In this document: positions 54,570 through 56,984 of the stretch, piece by piece | How positions within the stretch are numbered: position 1 is the first letter of the stretch | Layout: the number at the start of each line of letters is the position of its first letter | Assembly (NCBI GenBank): GCA_028710485.1 | Contig: JAQTTZ010000015.1 | Location: 1 to 56,984 of the forward strand | Origin: Bacteriovorax sp. | GTDB lineage: Bacteria > Bdellovibrionota > Bacteriovoracia > Bacteriovoracales > Bacteriovoracaceae | DNA length: 56,984 bases | Reading direction: 5' to 3' | Program-made: the position numbers and the translations under genes | Notes under the pieces: model-generated | Database searches by the model: none | What the model was told of the DNA's origin: nothing | Seen by the model: the letters and a program-made list of their open reading frames with translations, nothing else

Positions 54570-55007
54570 ATGAATGCGATATCTTTTATTGAATTACTGA
54601 CGTTATCTTTGTTTTCAGAAAAAAAGAAAACAAAAAAACACTTCCTCATCAAGTTTAATATCTCTTTGAATAAAAAAAACGAAGTAATCGAAATTGATTT
54701 TAATCTAGTTTCAGATGAAGACATAAATGAACTTGTTAATAATTTAAAAAATACTTATAACTCCAATTTAATAGAGAAAATTGGAATTGAACTTATAGAG
54801 TTTTATGACGATGTACATAGAGATAACGGTATTGTCCTTGAAAATCACTATTTTGCTTCGTATGTGAAAAATAAATTAGAAATGTTTCAAGGATCTGTTG
54901 TAGAAGACAATCATACTGCAGGTGGAAGAGCTCCACTACCAGCGTATGTAAAATATAAAGATTTTAAAGATGCGATCATAAAATTTAACCTACCAATTAA
55001 GACTTGA
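54570..55007 (+). CDS. Hypothetical protein (145 residues)
   Basis: ATG 54570 follows GAGAAG by six bases; a TTG nine codons earlier has no site. The product is acidic-lysine rich with a helical core (VSDEDINELVNNLKNTYNSN) and a glycine-rich GGRAPLPAYVKYKDFKD tail. Cytoplasmic, no known family. It lies between two IS elements, so may be part of a cargo or a displaced local gene. A terminator follows. Confidence 0.5.
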   Translation: MNAISFIELLTLSLFSEKKKTKKHFLIKFNISLNKKNEVIEIDFNLVSDEDINELVNNLKNTYNSNLIEKIGIELIEFYDDVHRDNGIVLENHYFASYVKNKLEMFQGSVVEDNHTAGGRAPLPAYVKYKDFKDAIIKFNLPIKT

Positions 55008-55027
55008 AAAAAATGGCACTAAAAAAA

Positions 55028-55056
55028 CCGAATCGAAATTCGGCCTTTTGTTTTTT
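55028..55056 (+). terminator. Intrinsic terminator
   Basis: CCGAAT-CGAA-ATTCGG, then CCTTTTGTTTTTT. It ends the 54570 gene. Confidence 0.8.
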
Positions 55057-55469
55057 ACTTTAAATTTTAGTACCAGAAAAATGGTAATAGCTTGCTCGCA
55101 TTGGTGCGGACACAGTTACAATCAGTGATTGCAAGTTTTAACTGCCATGTTAGGGTCATTTCCTACTGCAAAAAAAAAATTCTTCATTTATAACACGCAC
55201 AGCACCTTCTGTTGGATCAAACCCAGGAGGTGGCGTTGAAGTCGTTGTGTCTGACGGGAGAGTAAATATTGAAAGCCATACTTCACTCCTTAATCCGTCA
55301 CTAGCTTGAATGAAAATAGATTTTCTCATTGGAGAATTATCCAAAATTTGATGTCACCAAATGTGTTGATTATCCGGCCCTGTGTCTACGGCCACGCGTA
55401 ATGAAAAAAGGTTTTGAATCTGATTTAATTTTTTTACTACAGAAAATCAATTCAAACACAAAACCCTTT

Positions 55470-56804
55470 ATGAATAAATTATCTTTCAATTACACATCAA
55501 ATGCCAAGTCCATTTCTTCTTTTGCCGGATTAAAAATTTATGACGATCTGATTCATAGATTTGAAATTAGAAAATTCTTTGGAAATTTCCTTCCCAAAAA
55601 GAAGCGGGCAGTCGGACACTCTAGCTGGAATAAGTTTTATACCCTTATTATGGGATTTATTGCGGGATTTGAATGCCTTGATGATTTTGATTTTCACGGA
55701 CAAGACCCATTATTTTCAAAACTCACGAATTCACCATCATCAACTACACTCGGCAAATTTTTAAAAGTTTTTACTCAAAGAGATGTTGAACAAATTCAAG
55801 AACTGCTACCGAAGCATGCCTTTAAGATGAGAATGAACTTAACTCCAAATCTCAAAAAAATTACTATGAAAATAGATGCTAGCGATCACCTGCAACACGG
55901 TCTAAAGACCGAAGGTGTGACTTTTGGTTATAAAAAATTTCCATGTTTGAGTTCTCAAATGATTTTTGATGATAAGGGATTTTGTTATGGATTTAAACTT
56001 AGAAGTGGAAATACTCATTCCGTTGTTGATGGACCTGAAATGCTCTACAAAGCACTATCAGTGATCCCTAAGGATTGTAAGAAATTACTTCTCGCTGATT
56101 CGGCCTATTCCTCAATGGAAATGTACAATACTTGTTTAAACCAAGATTGCAATTTCATTATCTGTTTAAAAGAAAATACTTGGGCACCAATTCTAAAAAA
56201 TAATCATGGGCATTTGAAGTGGAAAAAAACAACTTTGCAATTTTTCGAATCAAAAAAATGTCAAACAGCTTCAGCGTTGTATTATCCTAAAGGACTTGCT
56301 GGTGGGAAAAAATGTCTTAGAGTCATTTACATTCGCACAAAAAATCTTTCACCAAAAAAAGGTGACAAGCATGCTTACCATTACTATGCAGTTGTTACTG
56401 ATATCGGTGAAAGCGAAATGAACAATGAGAAAATTTTAAAAAATTATCGCAAACGCTCGCAAGTGGAAAACAACATAAAGGATTTAAAAAATGGAATGGA
56501 TTTTCACCATTTCCCAACAGGGAAATTAAAAGCGAATAACGTCTGGGGTGTTGCTGGAATTATTGCTTACAACCTCATGAGATATACTTCGTTCCAAGTT
56601 GCAGGAGAGCGAGGATGCTTCCTCAAAACGACTAGAAGAAAAATTATATTAATCGCTGGTGAAATTATCACACATGCAAGATCAATCGAAATAAGACTAA
56701 TGAACTACATTTACGAGGAGGTATGCAAAATAAAAGCAATGATAAACTTCGTTTCAACGACAGATGCAAATCGCTTGAGGCCACGAGATGGCGTCAAGAC
56801 GTAG
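55470..56804 (+). CDS. IS1380-family (DDE, IS4-like) transposase
   Basis: The protein is a full DDE transposase of the IS1380 type: D in KIDASDHLQHG, D in LLLADSAYSSMEMY, and the YREK-like E in YRKRSQVENNIKDLKNGMDF. The family's conserved N-terminus begins at KLSFNYTSNAKSISSFAG, so ATG 55470 (444 residues) is preferred; in-frame ATGs at 55329 and 55400 are possible and no ribosome site decides. I could not find clear terminal inverted repeats, so the limits of the element are unknown. The frame is intact. Confidence 0.85.
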   Translation: MNKLSFNYTSNAKSISSFAGLKIYDDLIHRFEIRKFFGNFLPKKKRAVGHSSWNKFYTLIMGFIAGFECLDDFDFHGQDPLFSKLTNSPSSTTLGKFLKVFTQRDVEQIQELLPKHAFKMRMNLTPNLKKITMKIDASDHLQHGLKTEGVTFGYKKFPCLSSQMIFDDKGFCYGFKLRSGNTHSVVDGPEMLYKALSVIPKDCKKLLLADSAYSSMEMYNTCLNQDCNFIICLKENTWAPILKNNHGHLKWKKTTLQFFESKKCQTASALYYPKGLAGGKKCLRVIYIRTKNLSPKKGDKHAYHYYAVVTDIGESEMNNEKILKNYRKRSQVENNIKDLKNGMDFHHFPTGKLKANNVWGVAGIIAYNLMRYTSFQVAGERGCFLKTTRRKIILIAGEIITHARSIEIRLMNYIYEEVCKIKAMINFVSTTDANRLRPRDGVKT

Positions 56805-56984
56805 TTCTTTAACATTTCAATAAAGCACAAAGCACGACCGCGAAACCGACAGCTACGCCCCATTTTTGTGAGAATGAAGACCTGTATAAAAAAATATGGT
56901 TTTCACACTGAAGAATAATCTGTCAGTGAAAAAAAAGATGATTAATGGAGGATATAAAATTTGAAAACTGCATAGTGGTCATTT
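56805..56984. other. Window end, no gene seen
   Basis: Non-coding; a GGAGG at 56948-56952 is followed by no usable start with an open frame. Confidence 0.5.

Noticed and set aside
55156-55344. 62-residue minus-strand frame
   Set aside because: No ribosome site, proline/threonine-rich middle, between two IS genes; may be a fragment but unsupported.
55070-56880. AAAAATGG at both sides of the IS1380-type gene as terminal inverted repeats
   Set aside because: Only about 8 matching bases in an A-rich background; not enough to define ends.

Overview
The window is AT-rich, single-chromosome-type DNA with 64 protein-coding genes and no rRNA, tRNA or CRISPR that I can see. Many secreted hydrolases and small signal-peptide proteins, stand-alone phosphorelay parts, a seven-repeat-type lectin relative and an E. 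coli-like AlaA point to a Gram-negative of the Bdellovibrio/Bacteriovorax type (Bdellovibrionota). That placement is inference from gene content only.

Layout. 1-9.5 kb: a class C D,D-carboxypeptidase, a DedA protein, small secreted proteins, an XRE regulator with a likely self-operator, a cation diffusion facilitator, an MscS channel, a universal stress protein, a two-times receiver/PilZ-like protein and a superoxide dismutase. 9.6-12.3 kb: a patch of very small, charged or disordered proteins around a secreted DRGH nuclease. 12.3-17 kb: a Kef-type antiporter with two RCK_C-like domains converging on a three-gene operon of a DisA_N (diadenylate cyclase-like) protein, an HPt protein and a receiver, followed by a divergent lone receiver and an FMN reductase. 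17.6-22.2 kb: a RamB/ScfR-like regulator divergent from one gene that fuses malate synthase and isocitrate lyase, with a regularly spaced AGCGAA site array between them. 22.2-30.3 kb: PAP2 phosphatase, a six-gene tripartite ABC efflux operon (YbhGFSR/TolC type) and an NRAMP-family carrier. 30.4-48.3 kb: secreted proteins (zincin, CE4 deacetylase, S9 lipoprotein peptidase, ADP-ribosyltransferase), a nitronate-monooxygenase-like enzyme, an RsuA-type pseudouridine synthase, a phosphoribosyltransferase-hydrolase fusion, alaA, an orphan NuoF, a MacB-type exporter and trmO.

48.3-57 kb is accessory and decayed: frameshifted pieces of an L,D-transpeptidase and of a YflT-like protein, an RHS-like relic with an in-frame stop, a possible small RNA with a strong terminator, a secreted PLL-type beta-propeller with exact 135-bp repeats, a left-truncated IS21 element (istA, istB, 25-bp right-end repeats) and an IS1380-type transposase.

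The most interesting systems are the candidate c-di-AMP/phosphorelay/Kef locus, the secreted arginine-type ADP-ribosyltransferase, and the fused glyoxylate-cycle enzyme with its operator array.
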